Under the pieces are notes generated by a model. The model was not told the DNA's origin and did no database searches. It saw nothing but the letters and a program-made list of their open reading frames with translations. Of a DNA stretch of 64,000 bases, positions 21,170 through 32,990 are shown one piece after another. Position 1 is the first letter of the stretch; each line of letters opens with the position of its first letter. The stretch comes from Isoetes taiwanensis (taxonomy: Eukaryota > Streptophyta > Lycopodiopsida > Isoetales > Isoetaceae), in contig JAJEKV010000157.1 of the NCBI GenBank assembly GCA_021234155.1, forward strand, positions 718,807-782,806, in the 5' to 3' direction. A program made the position numbers and the translations under genes.

Positions 21170-24075
21170 GATGCTAGAGCTAAATTGCAAATGATTCAAA
21201 GCAAGCCGAGGGAAGGAGCAGTGAAAGAGCTCTGGATGCATTTGGACAAAAGTTAATTTAAAGAAGGCTGCCCGTAATAAATTTGCTTCACTCGGTCTCG
21301 CCTCTCGGTGGCACATCCTAGTGGAGATAGGCATGGTAGTGCACTGGGAACGTATCGGGAGTTCTGAGATCCGTGCTCTTGCCCCTTCTACGGTATTAGA
21401 GAAAGAAATCTTGGAGAGATTAAAGCCATTGAGGCGGCTCATGTGAATCAAGCTAGGATAAAGAAATTTTGGACTAGAATGGTTTAGATCGGTGATAGAT
21501 GCTCTCACTTCTTTTTCGGGCTGCTAAGAGAAGGCGTATGATGGCATCTATTAACTCCCTTATTTTGCACGATGGTTGAGTGTTCGATCCGGTTCAATTG
21601 AAGCGATATCTTCGACCACTTTTCCTCATTTTTTCCCCATTGTGTCGGTGGAGCGGCGTGCACACCTAGAGTCGAGATCACCATCAATGATTTACATTCG
21701 TGACTTCTCTTTTAAAGAAAGACAAGTGCCCCGGCACGGATGGTTTTCAGTGGAATTTTTGGGGAATATTGGGATTGGTTGGGTTGCGATCTTTACAATG
21801 CTTTACGTGAGTTTTCAGTAGGTTCGAAGTTTGGATAAGATCATTAATCTTGGCTGTATTTCTCTTATTCCCAAGTGTAAAGAGCCGAAGACAATATCGA
21901 TCGGGCCCTATCACATTATTGTCTTAGTGTATAAAATATTTGCGAAGGCCCTTGCGGACAAAGTGCGTGATGTCTTGGCGTATCAATCTCTCCTACTCAA
22001 TGCGGATTCTTGCCAAGGAGGAGCATTTTAGACAATGTTCTTTCTTTGCTTATGAGGGTATGTATTGGGCGGTGAAGGTCGGCGTATAGTCTATCTTAAG
22101 TTAGATTTTGCCAAAGCATATGGCCGGTGTAGATTGGGAATTTTTGAAAAAAAAGCCTCTTAACATTGGGCTTTGGTCAGCGATTCTGATGATGTTATGA
22201 AGCTCCATATCTCGGACACGATCATTGTGTTGTTTAGGGGGAACCCTCCCTTTTTTTTCGGTTGGGCGAGGTGTTAGCCAAGGTTGCCCATTAGCTCCAC
22301 TTTTGTTCACAATAGTAGGCGAGGTCCTCTCTGACTATTTGCTAAGGCCATGCGAGGATGGGATAGTGCGAGGGGTTGAGTATGGAGGATGGTTCACGGG
22401 AAATTTGTAACCCAATTATATCGATGACACGTTCCTCTTTCTTGTTGGCGACTTTGACAATCTTGAATGCAAAGCTTCTTCTTGATACTTTCTCTTTAGC
22501 ATCTGGAGTTCTTGTTGGTTGGCCAAAGTGTTCTGCATTATGGACGCTTGATGGGGTAGTGCCTTCTTGTGTTGCGGATTTTCCTTGGAAGGTTCTTCCT
22601 CATGGGAAGGCTACTAAACTTCTTGGTATACCTGTGGGTATTCATATTTCTACCTCTGATGCTTGGGATATTATCATTGAAGGGTTACGTAAGTATTTGT
22701 TTTGGTGGAATACTGCTAAGCTCTCTCTGCCAGCGCGAATAACTGTTGCTAAGTATGTTTTAAGTAATTCCCATGTCTATATGGCCTCTGCCCTTCTGGC
22801 TTCTCAGTGAAAATTTCAGGTGATTGTTACGATTGTCCGTAACTTTATTTGGGGTGGGACTGAGGAGCATGCTGTGGTCAAGGTTGCATGGTCCAAATGC
22901 ACCAAGCCAAATTTTGCAGGTGGTTTGGGTATGATGAGACTTCCATTTTTGAGTAAGATTCTAATTTCTAAATTCATTTGGAGGATCCTTAAGGATATGG
23001 TTGACTCACCTGGAGTGCGGTTGGTGAAGCAGTCACTTGCACATTGTGTTCCTTTTGGGAAAGCTTCATTAAAACCGCTTCTTCCTTGGAGTGCCCTTTT
23101 CCTAATGCCTCTCCTTTTTTGAAAGGCTTGCTGGAGTCATGGGAGACAATACGGACCCTATTTCGGATTGATCTTGATGCATGTCATCGGTGAATGCCCG
23201 TGTTGGTGGATACGTGGAAAATAATCTTCCACTTTGTGCCTCGGTTCATCCATTAACTCAACGGTATTTGGAGGTTAGCGAGGAATCTTGCCCGATTCGC
23301 GGCATGGTATGATTCTGGCTAGTTAGCGATATGGCAAATCTTTCAAACAAAATTCTCATTGTCTCGATGGGACAGACCTATTTGGCAAAAGGTTGCTAGT
23401 ACTACGCCATTGGTTGCTCCAGGAGGCTATTGAAGGGTGCATGTGGGTTTCCCACCGGAGTATTCATGAGCATAGGCTTGTGAATTCTATGTATAGGTTT
23501 GCTTGTCAATAGTGATATCCTTCCGCCATCCACTAGGTGGTCCCTTGACTTTCACCTCCTAATTGGAGGCATTATGTGGACTTGGGCTTGGGATAAACTA
23601 CTCCATCCTAAGGTGGGCGTGCTTTGGTGGCGATTCTTCCACGAGATGTCCTCGTGTGAGCGTGCTTGTCCACAGATTTGATCCTCGAGTGTCGGCCACT
23701 CGCCCATTGTGCAAGCAAAGGGGCCGAGACCATTGAGCATTGTTTCTTTTTATGTGTTCATCTCCGGCTGTTTGGTCTTGGCTGCTTTCTCTTTTCATGT
23801 GACATTGACAAGTCGACAAAGTGCTTACATTTGTCTATCCGGATACTTGGAATAAGTTGCGGAGCCAAGCATTTCATTTAGCATCAGGATGGTTGTTATG
23901 GTCCATCTGGAAGCGCAAAAGACTGTCTATCTTTCAGGGTTTGGATATTCCTCCTGCAGTTGTCCTCCAAGACGCACAAGCTAGAATTGTTAAGGCTTAC
24001 CATTGCTCTTCGCTTGCTCCTGCCAAGCGACAGTTGATATTTGAGTCCTATTTGAGTGTGTTGTCTTATGCATAG
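21170..24075 (+). pseudogene. LINE ORF2 remnant: RT and C-terminal region, many breaks
   Basis: Starts in the endonuclease-RT linker (DRCSHFFF and RAAKRRRMMASINSLI near 21495-21570). RT pieces are: CISLIPKCKEPKTIS near 21850; motif A as VYLKLDFAKAYG near 22090; GVSQGCPLAPLLFTIVGE near 22270; and motif C as YIDDTFLFLVGD near 22418. Then follow LLGIPVGIHIS, RNFIWGGTEEHAVVKVAW and a zf-RVT-like stretch around 23570-23780 (VGVLWWRFFHE, then GAETIEHCFF). At least eight frameshifts or stops occur. The endonuclease domain is absent. Confidence 0.88.
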
Positions 24076-24410
24076 GCTGGTGGTTCTACTCAGTGGATCA
24101 TGATTATCCTCTGAGACTTTATTCCCGCCTCTGCATTTGTATTTTGCTTTTTGGCTTGGAGTTTCAATAAAGTTTGTCGTCCTTCAAAAAAAAAATAAAC
24201 ATAAATATCAGCACTAACAATGACAATACAATCAACTACCTCGAAGGTAGTACCATCTATCCATCCATAGATCCATCATGGATATCAATAAATCATCATC
24301 ACATGAGCTCCTACCCAAGCTCAGACTCGTGGGGAAAGTAGACTGATGGCTGGGGTCTCAAGATAGAGTAGACTGAGTTATGAAGAAGAATATATCAAAG
24401 CAATTGATTT

Positions 24411-24545
24411 GGATATTTGGTCTAGTGGTAACACACTAGTCCTAGAACAAAAATGTCTCGAGTTCGAGGTCGCTCAGAGTTGCATTAAATTACACAACTA
24501 TATAATGTTAGAGTGGTATATGTCTCATATGTCCTAAGGGATGCT
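24411..24545 (+). mobile_element. tRNA-derived SINE-like sequence
   Basis: An A-box-like TGGTCTAGTGGTAA (about 24418-24431) is followed 30 bp later by a B-box-like GAGTTCGAGGTC (about 24460-24471), the internal RNA polymerase III promoter of tRNA-derived SINEs. The tail is not clear, so the end is approximate. Confidence 0.45.
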
Positions 24546-24575
24546 ATGTAAAAATTTATTCTCTTCCTTCTTCTG

Positions 24576-25204
24576 TTATAGGAATAAAAGAGTCGTATTT
24601 TTCTCCTTCTTTCTTTCTGATTTTGAAATGGTGCCACGTGGCAGGATACGATTGGACGGGACAAAAAAAAGTCTTATGCATACTGATTCCAAGTATGATG
24701 TAATCTGTCCCATATGTAGACCTATTAAACCACACTTTGACGCTTGAATAAATAGCTGCGAAAATGCTTCTGTACCAATATTGTATCGAAATGGCACTAG
24801 TGGGCATTCCTGGCTGATGCCTCTTTTAATTTCAAAAATAAAGAGGATTTGGCATGGAGTAAAGCTGATGTGCATGTAGAGTACAATAACTTCTTAAAAT
24901 TATTTAAGAAAGCTTCACCACATCCCAACTTTTACAACATTTTATAAAAGAAGATCCATCTGATACTAATAGTAAAGTCCAGCTTGATGCAATTCTGTTT
25001 TCCTAGCCCAATATAGATCTTCAGAAGTACTGCTAGTATGGGCTTTATTTTCTTGCCAAAGATTGCGGACAAAAACATTATGGGATGCCAATAAACGGTG
25101 CTTGGATCTTGACTCTTAGGGATCAAGGAAATACAATATGTGTTTAGCCTTACAACTAAAAATATGTCCTCTTTTGTCCATTCCAATACTTTGAAAGAAT
25201 TCAA
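24576..25204 (-). pseudogene. LINE reverse transcriptase remnant, third copy
   Basis: On the minus strand two frames show RT blocks in the right order: LNTYCISLIPKSQDPSTVYW then FLSAIFGKKIKPILA (25204 to about 24940), and after a break IKRGISQECPLVPFRYNI with SKCGLIGLHMG (24875-24700). These match the LIPK and RG.SQ.CPL.PF blocks of LINE RTs. No ORF1 or tail was recognised, so it is a fragment. Confidence 0.7.
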
Positions 25205-27396
25205 TTAATATTCCATCCATCCTAGAGCAAGCTTATTTTCTATTCCCTATTGCTTGAATCTCCTCCTTACTTTTGATTTTATTTCTCTTCCACTCTATCA
25301 TTGGGCTCCCCTTGGTCTCAATAATAGGAGTTGTGCATACACTTCTAAATTAGTCCCTTCCTTTTTGTACTTCTCCTGTACTCTTATCTGCCCTATAACT
25401 TTGCAAAAAAAATTATGTCTTTCATGCCCACACTTGTCTTTGTGTGCTAATTAATCTCATTTTTGGATGCACCGTTTCTTTGTCTGACGCAGTTACAGCA
25501 TCATCTTTCTAGTCATCTCTCTCAATTTCCCTCAACATAGCTATGGAATGTATGCAGATTATATTGACTAGTTGTGAGACTTACCCATTTTTTTAATCAA
25601 ACAAGAAAAAACCTGAGATCTTTGTACTAGGTAACCAACCGGAGGAGGAGGTTACTAGCGGATAACCCACATGCGACACCATTCACGAGAGGCATTAGCC
25701 TCGGGTGGCTTCTAAACGTAACTCACCACTTGGTGGAAATTCTGCCACGTGGGAAATGCGATGAAACTACCCATTCAGAGGTTACCTGAAAGAATTAAAT
25801 CTGGTAATTTGTAGGAATTTCTACCAAGTCGTGGTTTATTGGTATGAAGTGAGACTTCTACATCTAGGCAATACCAACAAAATCAACTTTGCCTGTTCCA
25901 TTAAACAAGGTGCTTTCCCACTAGGGGTCGCCCTAAACTAGTTTGTACATGTGGCTAATCTAGTTTGGAGAATTGGTAGTTGTTGCAAACCTTGATCCAG
26001 AAAAACCGACGCAATTAACAAAAGATTGAAAAGACAATAATAGACACTAAACTGGACAATCGCTTAGTTTCATCAGGAAACCACAGGCACTTATCTTGCA
26101 GGAACTCTGCCAAAAAAACATGGGTGATGACGCTTTACCTTCGCCAAGAAAACTCTCGCCTTCAGCACTCTCTCTCACCTCCAACACTCTTCCTGAACAA
26201 CATTCCAAAATTCCTCTTTGTCCCGTTCTTCGTAACTATCAGATTTCTCTGCTTGTTTCTTGCATATTGTTACCATTTGAGCAAAATAATACCAGATTTG
26301 ACTTCGTAGAATAGATGTGCAAGGCAAGGACAGGAAGGACATGGCATGGATCAACATGTAGGCCAGAATTGGCATGCAGGGCAGGGATCATAAGAACAGA
26401 TAAGGGAAAAAAGAGTGCTCCCACTCCAATGTGTTTGTTAACTGCCAGTCTGTCTAAAAATCCTGCGTGAAAACCGACTTTCAAGTGTACCTTTAGCTGC
26501 TATTGCATCGCAACCTTGCATTCATTCTTCTGTCATAAGTTACACCATTCGCTTGAAATATTTCGAGCATATACATCCATCCCTAGGGATTGCCCTTTCA
26601 GACAACCCAAAAAGTGATGTTATGGGAGCTTGCATTTAATAAAAATGGGGAAAAGGAGATAAAATGAGAAGAAGCAAAAGTCAACTTTTGGACATAATAT
26701 CTCTTTGAGTATTTAGAGTGATTGCAAACATGGACTTCAATCGCCTTACATAATATAATATTAGCTTGGCGGCCAACGGAATAATGGGATGTAAATAGAA
26801 TATTCAACCAACTAATTGTTAACCATAATAAGTTTTTTATGGTGCACATTGCTATTATCAAATCCTAGCGTCTTATCTGTAAAAGCATGTGGTTATTCCA
26901 CTATGGCAAAACTCGGTCTATACTTTTCCATGTAAAGGTGCTTAAGGATCACGGATTAGGTAAACACATAGATTATAAGCCTTACCCAGATCCTAAGTAA
27001 CAACAGAGCGGGCAACAGGGGGCATGCCCCATCAACATAAACAGACAAGCCTAAGTAGGATGGCAATTACAAAAACAAAAACATGAAATAGCACCAAGAT
27101 AATTAGGAAGAAGAAATGGCTGGATCAAGCTGTTTGAAAAGTAAGATTTGGGAATGACGAGCTAGTTGCATGATTGTCAAATACCATGATCCAAGCCATT
27201 CATCATAGGTAGGTAGCAAACAAATTTCATGCTCTTTTACTTTCCATGCATAAAAAAATGGCATTTCATAGTTTAATGTACCAGTTTTTAGATTGATCCT
27301 TTTTTTTTTTTTTTGGGGAGGCCAATCGGCCTATGGGGGGTGGGGTGTTTAGATACAGCCCTTGAAGAAATGGGAGACCCCGAAATAGGGGTGAAA
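25205..27396. other. Intergenic region upstream of the SYP7 gene
   Basis: Mostly unassigned. A poly(T) run lies at 27300-27315, followed by a G-rich stretch, possibly the tail of a minus-strand retroposon. No supported gene. Confidence 0.4.
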
Positions 27397-27489
27397 CCTT
27401 AATGTATGATGTGGCAGAATCTCAACGGTTGGTGTCTCCCTCCCACGAGATTTCCAACGGTTATGATTCTGCCACGACACACATTAAGG
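27397..27489. repeat. 93-bp imperfect hairpin (MITE-like) upstream of SYP7
   Basis: CCTTAATGTATGATGTGGCA and onward through CAACGGTTGG is mirrored by CCAACGGTTATGATTCTGCC through CACATTAAGG, with a loop of about 20 bases. It lies about 270 bp before the SYP7 start codon and could affect its promoter or be a tiny foldback element. Confidence 0.7.
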
Positions 27490-27762
27490 GTAAATTTAAT
27501 TTCTTCCCAAAAAAACACATTTTTTGATGGGAATCTTGTTCATTAAGTAAATAATCGTATATAACATGCTCGTATTTTGCTGGCTATGGCTATACATATT
27601 GATTTTTTTTTGTATATATTAAATTTATTTGAAATTTAAATATTTATTACAGGTCGAATAAAGTTGAAATGAGCAAAAGCGAACTATAATAACAGTGAGG
27701 AGGCCGGCAGGGGCTACCGGAAGTCTGGGCCTCCATAGCTAGGGTTCTTGAAGCAAAGCGAA

Positions 27763-29880
27763 ATGAGTGTGATCGATATTCTTACTCGGGTTGATGCCCT
27801 TTGTAAGAAATATGAAAGATATGACCTCGACAAACAACGCGATCTCCAGATCTCATCAAATGATCCATTTCTGAGGCTCTATACCATCATTGAAGGGGAC
27901 ATTGAAGCTGCCCTCCAGGTAAATTTTTCTTAGCTTTTCTCAGCTTCATTCATAAAAATGCACCTTTGAGCTTTCGTCAGATAAGGATTCGAGTCACTTG
28001 ATGAAGTAGAAATGGTTCTATTGTAAGATCAGAATTTTGACCGGTTCCAGGGTTAGGATTTCTTACGATCCAGCTGTTTGAAGTTTTGTTTTCCTTGGTT
28101 TGCCAGAAAGCCCGTGATGCGCAGGCTGAGAAAAGCAAAGCAGTTGTGGCCACAATTAATGCAGAAATACGCCGTTCAAAGGCAACGTTGAGGGGCGAGA
28201 TCCCAAAGCTTCAGAGATTGGCCGATAAAAAGGTACATTTCATTGGTTCAGAGACTGTTAATTCTTAAGACCTTCAAAAACGTGTCCTGTCCACTCGTCT
28301 GAGCTTCCTGAAGTTGGTCGTCATGAAGATAAATATAAACAGCCCTAGTATGCTATTGTGCTTCTGTGTAATATTTTGTTGAAATGTGTATGGCAGGTGA
28401 AAGGGCTTTCGAAGGAAGAACTAGCAGCACGTCCAGACCTTGTTTTGGCTCTTGCTGAGAAGATAGATTCTATTCCAGAAGGGCCAACCATGGGCAATAA
28501 ACGAAATGCAGCTTCTAATAATCGAATGGAGATTAGGATAGATTGGAATGATTCTGTTAACCCAGGTAAATATTATACATTGTTTGGGCTCATCTTTGAA
28601 ACCTTGAACTGCAATAAAACTAGTAAAGCACATTTTTTTTGGAAATTTCTACAAGTGGCAAGAGTTCTTTTAAGAAAAGTCAGAGGCACTAGTCAACAGG
28701 AGGAACTTTGTAGCTGTGAAAAGTGTAGAAATATAATTCTCAAGGGCTGGATTATTTTTGAAATGGAGCAGTGTTGGACATATAATCAAGTGCAAAGTTG
28801 ATGCTGGTGGTCACTTTTGTATTGCTGCTAGCAGGCAATGAGGAAGAAAGAGGAATGTATTGTCACAGTCAGCACCATAATGAAATGATTAGTGATTGCT
28901 TTACATTTATTGGTTGCATGGACTTTGGAGGCAGATGATTAGTGCCTATCAAGTGGGGTGGACAAAAGTGTAACGGAGGTGGGTAAGTTAGATTTAAGCT
29001 AGAATTTTAGGAGCTAACATGTGGCAAGAAGACTAAAGAAACTTGAGTGAGCTACAAGTTGGAATTTGAAAGTTGTGGTAGCGGACACGCAAAACTTGTG
29101 TTTGAGTTTGTGTATTGTTTGGCTCTTTTATGGAAGATAAGAACTGTTTTTTGGGATCAGTGGGCACTATTCTTGTTTGCCACCACACATGATGTGTTAC
29201 AGCATTATGTTAATAGGGTTTGGATCTTGCAGCGGATATGATGCGTTCAGATCAATATGATCATTCAGAGGAGTCTAATGCCTTTCGATCAGAGTATGAC
29301 ATGCGAAGAGCCAAGCAGGTATATTGTTGTAATAGCAAGGCATCCTTTGCAGTTAAGTAAGAGATATAATATTTTAATTTTGCATGTGGATACAGGATCA
29401 AGGATTAGATGTCATTTCAGAAGGCTTATCAACTCTAAAGAACATGGCACAGGATATCAATGAGGTCTGTCAGACTAGATCTTTTCTATATGTGCATTTA
29501 CATGGTGTAACATAATGGACCTGTGGATTGAAACCTGCAGGAATTGGACAAACAAGAACCTTTTCTGGACGAAATTGATACCAAAGTAAGCCTTCTGGCA
29601 TGCGTAGGATACAGCGTTGGGGATTTGGGCTCCCTACTAAATTTGTCCTTCCATTTGTAATAGGTTGACAAGGCAACAGGTGACCTGAAGAACACAAATA
29701 CTAGATTGAAACACACAGTCACACAGGTGTGCATAAGCTAATAATTCAGCTATTTGTTTTTATGTTCTATATTCTGATATATGCTAGCTATTGCTACAGC
29801 TGCGTTCGAGTCGGAATTTTTGCATTGATATTATTCTGCTTTGCGTCATCCTCGGTATTGCGGGTTATTTGTACAAGTAA
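27763..29880 (+). CDS. SYP71: Qc-SNARE syntaxin of the SYP7 family
   Basis: Plant SYP7 proteins are Qc-SNAREs of the endoplasmic reticulum and plasma membrane that drive vesicle fusion. Eight exons join in frame to 264 aa: 27763-27918, 28107-28232, 28397-28565, 29233-29318, 29396-29464, 29541-29585, 29664-29726, 29800-29880, all with GT-AG introns. The start MSVIDILTRVDALCKKY matches the family N-terminus, and I chose it over an in-frame ATG 15 bp upstream. Residues 180-238 form the SNARE coiled coil (QGLDVISEGLSTLKNMAQ), with the zero-layer Gln at about 207 in ELDKQEPFLDEIDTK. Residues 244-263 are the tail anchor (CIDIILLCVILGIAGYLY). The family is about 266 aa, so it is full length. The gene looks intact; which SYP7 paralogue it is cannot be told. 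Confidence 0.93.
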
Positions 29881-31180
29881 GCTATGCTTCTTTTCACAAA
29901 TTTCATCTGTTTTAGTCATTATTCCACTTATGTAGAACCATACCACATGGATAGTGCAATTATAAAAATCTTGGTAGGTTACAGCTAATGGAGCTCTAAT
30001 CATTGAGTCATATCCTTAAGTTCAAATAGATTTTTTCCAGCTTGTCAGATCAATAAAACATCGTGATGGCTCATACTTCTCTGGGTTTTTTTGCAGTATT
30101 CTAAAGAAATAAAAAAAAAATAGCAGTTGCTCTCTTGCTCCTGATTTTCTAGCTGCTGGTTATTTGTCTCCATTGTTCTTAGCTGTTATTTCAGCTACGT
30201 GTTGAATATTGTATAATAGAACTTTTGCAGTTGCAATTTTTTGGTCATAAATAATAAAATGTGTCACAGCTGTATCATTGAGGTTATAAATGTCATACCT
30301 GTTCTCTGAGATAACATTGGATCAATGGTTGGAATGTTTATAGTTTGTCACAACTGAAATACCAACCACATAAATAATCTTTTTGGACTTGGCCGAATAA
30401 CGATCCAATTGCAGGTGTTCTGCTGTGTCAATGAGAGAATTTGTCACTAGGATTTATGTCTGGTCAGCGGAAAAGACAATTGAGGCAATCTCTGAAAGAA
30501 AATATATGAACATACTAGAAAACCAGAAGCAGGCAATGCTGGGGGACTTTTGGAGGTGCGCCTGCACCTAATATTATGCTGCAATGCATTCTTAACCAAA
30601 GCTGTCTTTGTATTTGCAAAATGTTGCTCATTGCTCACTTGGGGCTATTTTGTTGTCCGCAAATAATAGAGCCTAACAATGTAATGTATTGTCATCCTTA
30701 CGTTTATTGCGTTTTTGTTGGAATTTTGGCGTGGAAGGTGTGGGGACGCGTCAGAATTGCAACAAAAACACAATTATTGTAATGTGAAGTTTTGGTTAGG
30801 GCTAATTATGGTTGCTTCACCTATGTCGACGACGTCCTGCCCTGGCTATGGCGCCTCCAGTTTGCAATGCTGCCCTGCTCCAGCTACAGTTTGCGAGAGC
30901 GTCCTGCCATAGGTTTGCAATAGCGTCCCAATTTCAGCGATGGCGCCCTGCTTGCAGCTCATGGCTTGCTTGCAGAACGTGTTAGCTTTTCTTTGTCAAA
31001 GCTCTGTCCCTGAAGCTTTTGTCCTTGCAGATCTATTCTTGAAACTTATTTTTTGTTGTAGATCTATTTTTTGTAGTCTTTAGCTTTTTTCTTTATCGCA
31101 GATCTGTTCCTGAAGCTTTTGTTCTTGAGGATCTAATCTTGAAGTTTATTTTTGTATTAGGTAATTGCCATGAGGAGGGT
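29881..31180. other. Downstream of SYP7, 3' UTR then repeat-rich sequence
   Basis: The SYP7 3' UTR probably covers the first few hundred bases. From about 30715 the sequence becomes repeat-like, with CTATGGCGCC-type motifs and several copies of a GCAGATCT(G/A)TTCTTGAAGCTT-like phrase up to 31160. No gene seen. Confidence 0.4.
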
Positions 31181-31294
31181 CATTCCGCCAAGTAAAGTCT
31201 CCGTGACTCCCCGGATGAGGCGACGGCGGCGGCGAGCAGCGAAAGTCGCGCATAAAATCTGGCGGAGCAGCCGGAGACTTTATTTGGCGGAATG
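31181..31294. repeat. 114-bp foldback with GC-rich loop
   Basis: Arm CATTCCGCCAAGTAAAGTCT plus CCG (31181-31203) pairs with the reverse complement at 31272-31294 with one mismatch in 23. The loop carries CGACGGCGGCGGCGAG. Likely a small foldback element. Confidence 0.8.
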
Positions 31295-31317
31295 CCGACT
31301 TAAATCAATACCAAAAA

Positions 31318-32385
31318 TAATCACCACATGGTTCATATTACGAACAATACGAATACGGTGGCTACGGCATTCTCCTTATGCAGTTACTTCCAGTTTCGGC
31401 CCTTTCTGAGTTCTTCTATCCTGTGTGTGCCGTTTAGAATTGAGTTTCTTCAAGACTTCTTGTTGCTGCCAAATCCTTGCAATACCCACAACTGCGATGG
31501 CGACCGGAGGCCTAATCTTCAAACTGCTGTTTATATAGAGGCAGTTCCGGCAGAGAACTTCCTTAAGACCTTAAATCCCTTCTTTAGATCTGGTCAAATC
31601 GGCCCAGACCAGCTTTAGAATCTGCGGCTCGCGGTAAAACTATGAACCCTTAAAAAATTATCCAATTATCTAACACTTGATTGGGCTTTGCTCAGAGCCC
31701 CACCTAACAAAAGAACTGAAGATCTGCTAATATGCAGGAAAGAAGGGATTTGTATCCGACATGCTATGGGTTGTTCAAAAGGGCAAACACCGCGCAGAGA
31801 GGAATAATAAACCCTGCAGCAGCGAAAAAAATCAGTGAGATGATCAATCCTGTGGCAGCAGCGAGAATAATCAGCACTACTCAAAGGAGGCATTCATCAC
31901 TAAGAAATATATACCTAGAAATAAGAAACGCAGACCTGAAAAGCATTTCGGCAAACTTTCCATGCCAGACTTGTGGCTTAATCTGTGGCTGCCATTTACC
32001 TTTGCAACTCTGAAGCAGAGAATCTGAAGCTTAAACTGTATTCAGCTATCAGGACAGCTCCTGGCGCAAATTCTTGGCTTTAGGAGCGAAGGTGAAGGGA
32101 ACTTGCTTCACAATTTTTTAATACGGCAGCTTCTTGTGCTGAAGCAAGTTCAGCTATGGCGGTGGCTCTCCTGGAGACATATCCAGTTATGGCGAGAATC
32201 GGGAGCTATGGCGACATCTTGGGACGAGCAAACGAAGCTAGGCGGTCGAGACTATGGCGACATCTTTGGATCGGAAAGACGAAGGGCGAAGCGGCGGTAA
32301 GCGTGGCCCCGCTCTGAAAAGGGGCAAATTTTATGCCCTATAAAAACTAGAAAAATATACAGTAATATGAACCATGTGGTGATTA
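31318..32385. mobile_element. 1068-bp element with perfect 24-bp inverted ends
   Basis: The left end begins TAATCACCACATGGTTCATA and the right end (32362-32385) is its exact reverse complement over 24 bp. No transposase was seen. Inside are short frames without known domains and several CTATGGCGACATC-like repeats. The sequences on both sides share the TTGAAGCTTATTTTT-type repeat, so it probably inserted into that repeat. No clear target duplication was found. Superfamily unknown. Confidence 0.7.
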
Positions 32386-32386
32386 C

Positions 32387-32590
32387 GGTCGCGGATCTCT
32401 GTTTTGTAGCCTTAAGAAGGCTTTCTTGAAGCTTATTTTTGGTCGCAGATCTCTATCTTGTAGTCTTAAGAAGGCTTCTGTAGACCTTCACCAAAGCCGA
32501 TTTGTTGTTCTTGAAGCTATTGTTTTGTCGCAAATCTCTGTTTTGTAGTCTTAAGAAGGCTTGTGTAGGCTTTCACCAAAGCCGATTTTT
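32387..32590 (+). repeat. Three imperfect tandem repeats
   Basis: The phrase GGTCGCAGATCTCT..TTGTAG followed by CTTAAGAAGGCTT occurs three times (about 32388, 32441, 32527); the last two copies also share TTCACCAAAGCCGATTT. Confidence 0.75.
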
Positions 32591-32870
32591 GCAGCGGCTG
32601 TATCTCATATTAAACATCGTTTTCTTTGTTTTTGAAGCAAATGCTAAGTGAAAGTTAACCTCCAAAGAACCAAGACCTTCAACATGTAACCTCGCCGTTT
32701 TTATACACACTTATGAGCCTAGGAATATCGCTCTGATATCACTTATTTAAGTTTCCTTATGGGTAACGTTGACTGTGAGCCATTGATTCCCGGTATATTC
32801 GTGGGATTGTTCCGGAGCCACGGACATGAACATTTTGCCAGAAAAAACGCATGACAAATCCTATGTACTA

Positions 32871-32987
32871 GGGAAAGTGCACCTCGAGGAAATTCCTCGA
32901 GGGAATTTCCCGAGGCGGCACCGCCAGACGAGGCGGGGCCGCCGAGGGAATATTCCCGAGAGAATATTCTAAGAGGTGCACTTTCCC
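32871..32987. repeat. 117-bp foldback built from nested palindromes
   Basis: Perfect 15-bp arms GGGAAAGTGCACCTC (32871-32885) and GAGGTGCACTTTCCC (32973-32987). Inside are further palindromes (GAGGAAATTCCTC, GGGAATTTCCC, GGGAATATTCCC) and two GC-rich blocks that can pair (GGCGGCACCGCC-like). It directly abuts the next element at 32991. Confidence 0.85.
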
Positions 32988-32990
32988 GTA

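Larger units (their letters stand above)
19900..24194 (+). mobile_element. LINE retrotransposon, copy 2 (endonuclease region missing)
   Basis: Plus-strand LINE of 4.3 kb with ORF1, a broken ORF2 and a terminal A-run at 24186-24195, flanked by the 17-bp duplication. ORF1 is homologous to the copy at 1-5310. ORF2 resumes in the linker between endonuclease and RT, so about 0.6-0.7 kb encoding the endonuclease is absent. It inserted into an LTR fragment. Confidence 0.92.
19883..24211. repeat. 17-bp target-site duplication of LINE copy 2
   Basis: ATAAACATAAATATCAG occurs at 19883-19899 and again at 24195-24211, exactly bounding the LINE. This length is typical of target-primed reverse transcription. 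Confidence 0.95.
19705..24375 (-). mobile_element. Minus-strand LTR fragment, split by LINE copy 2
   Basis: The two pieces 19705-19899 and 24212-24375 together match the last 350 bp of the LTR at 17895-18936 in inverted orientation (shared blocks near GTATATTT, the CCCTTCCC stretch and CCAGCCATCAG). The remaining, more 5', LTR sequence is missing after 24375. With the adjacent primer-binding site this is the 5' LTR end of a minus-strand element whose body is gone beyond about 19640. Confidence 0.82.
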
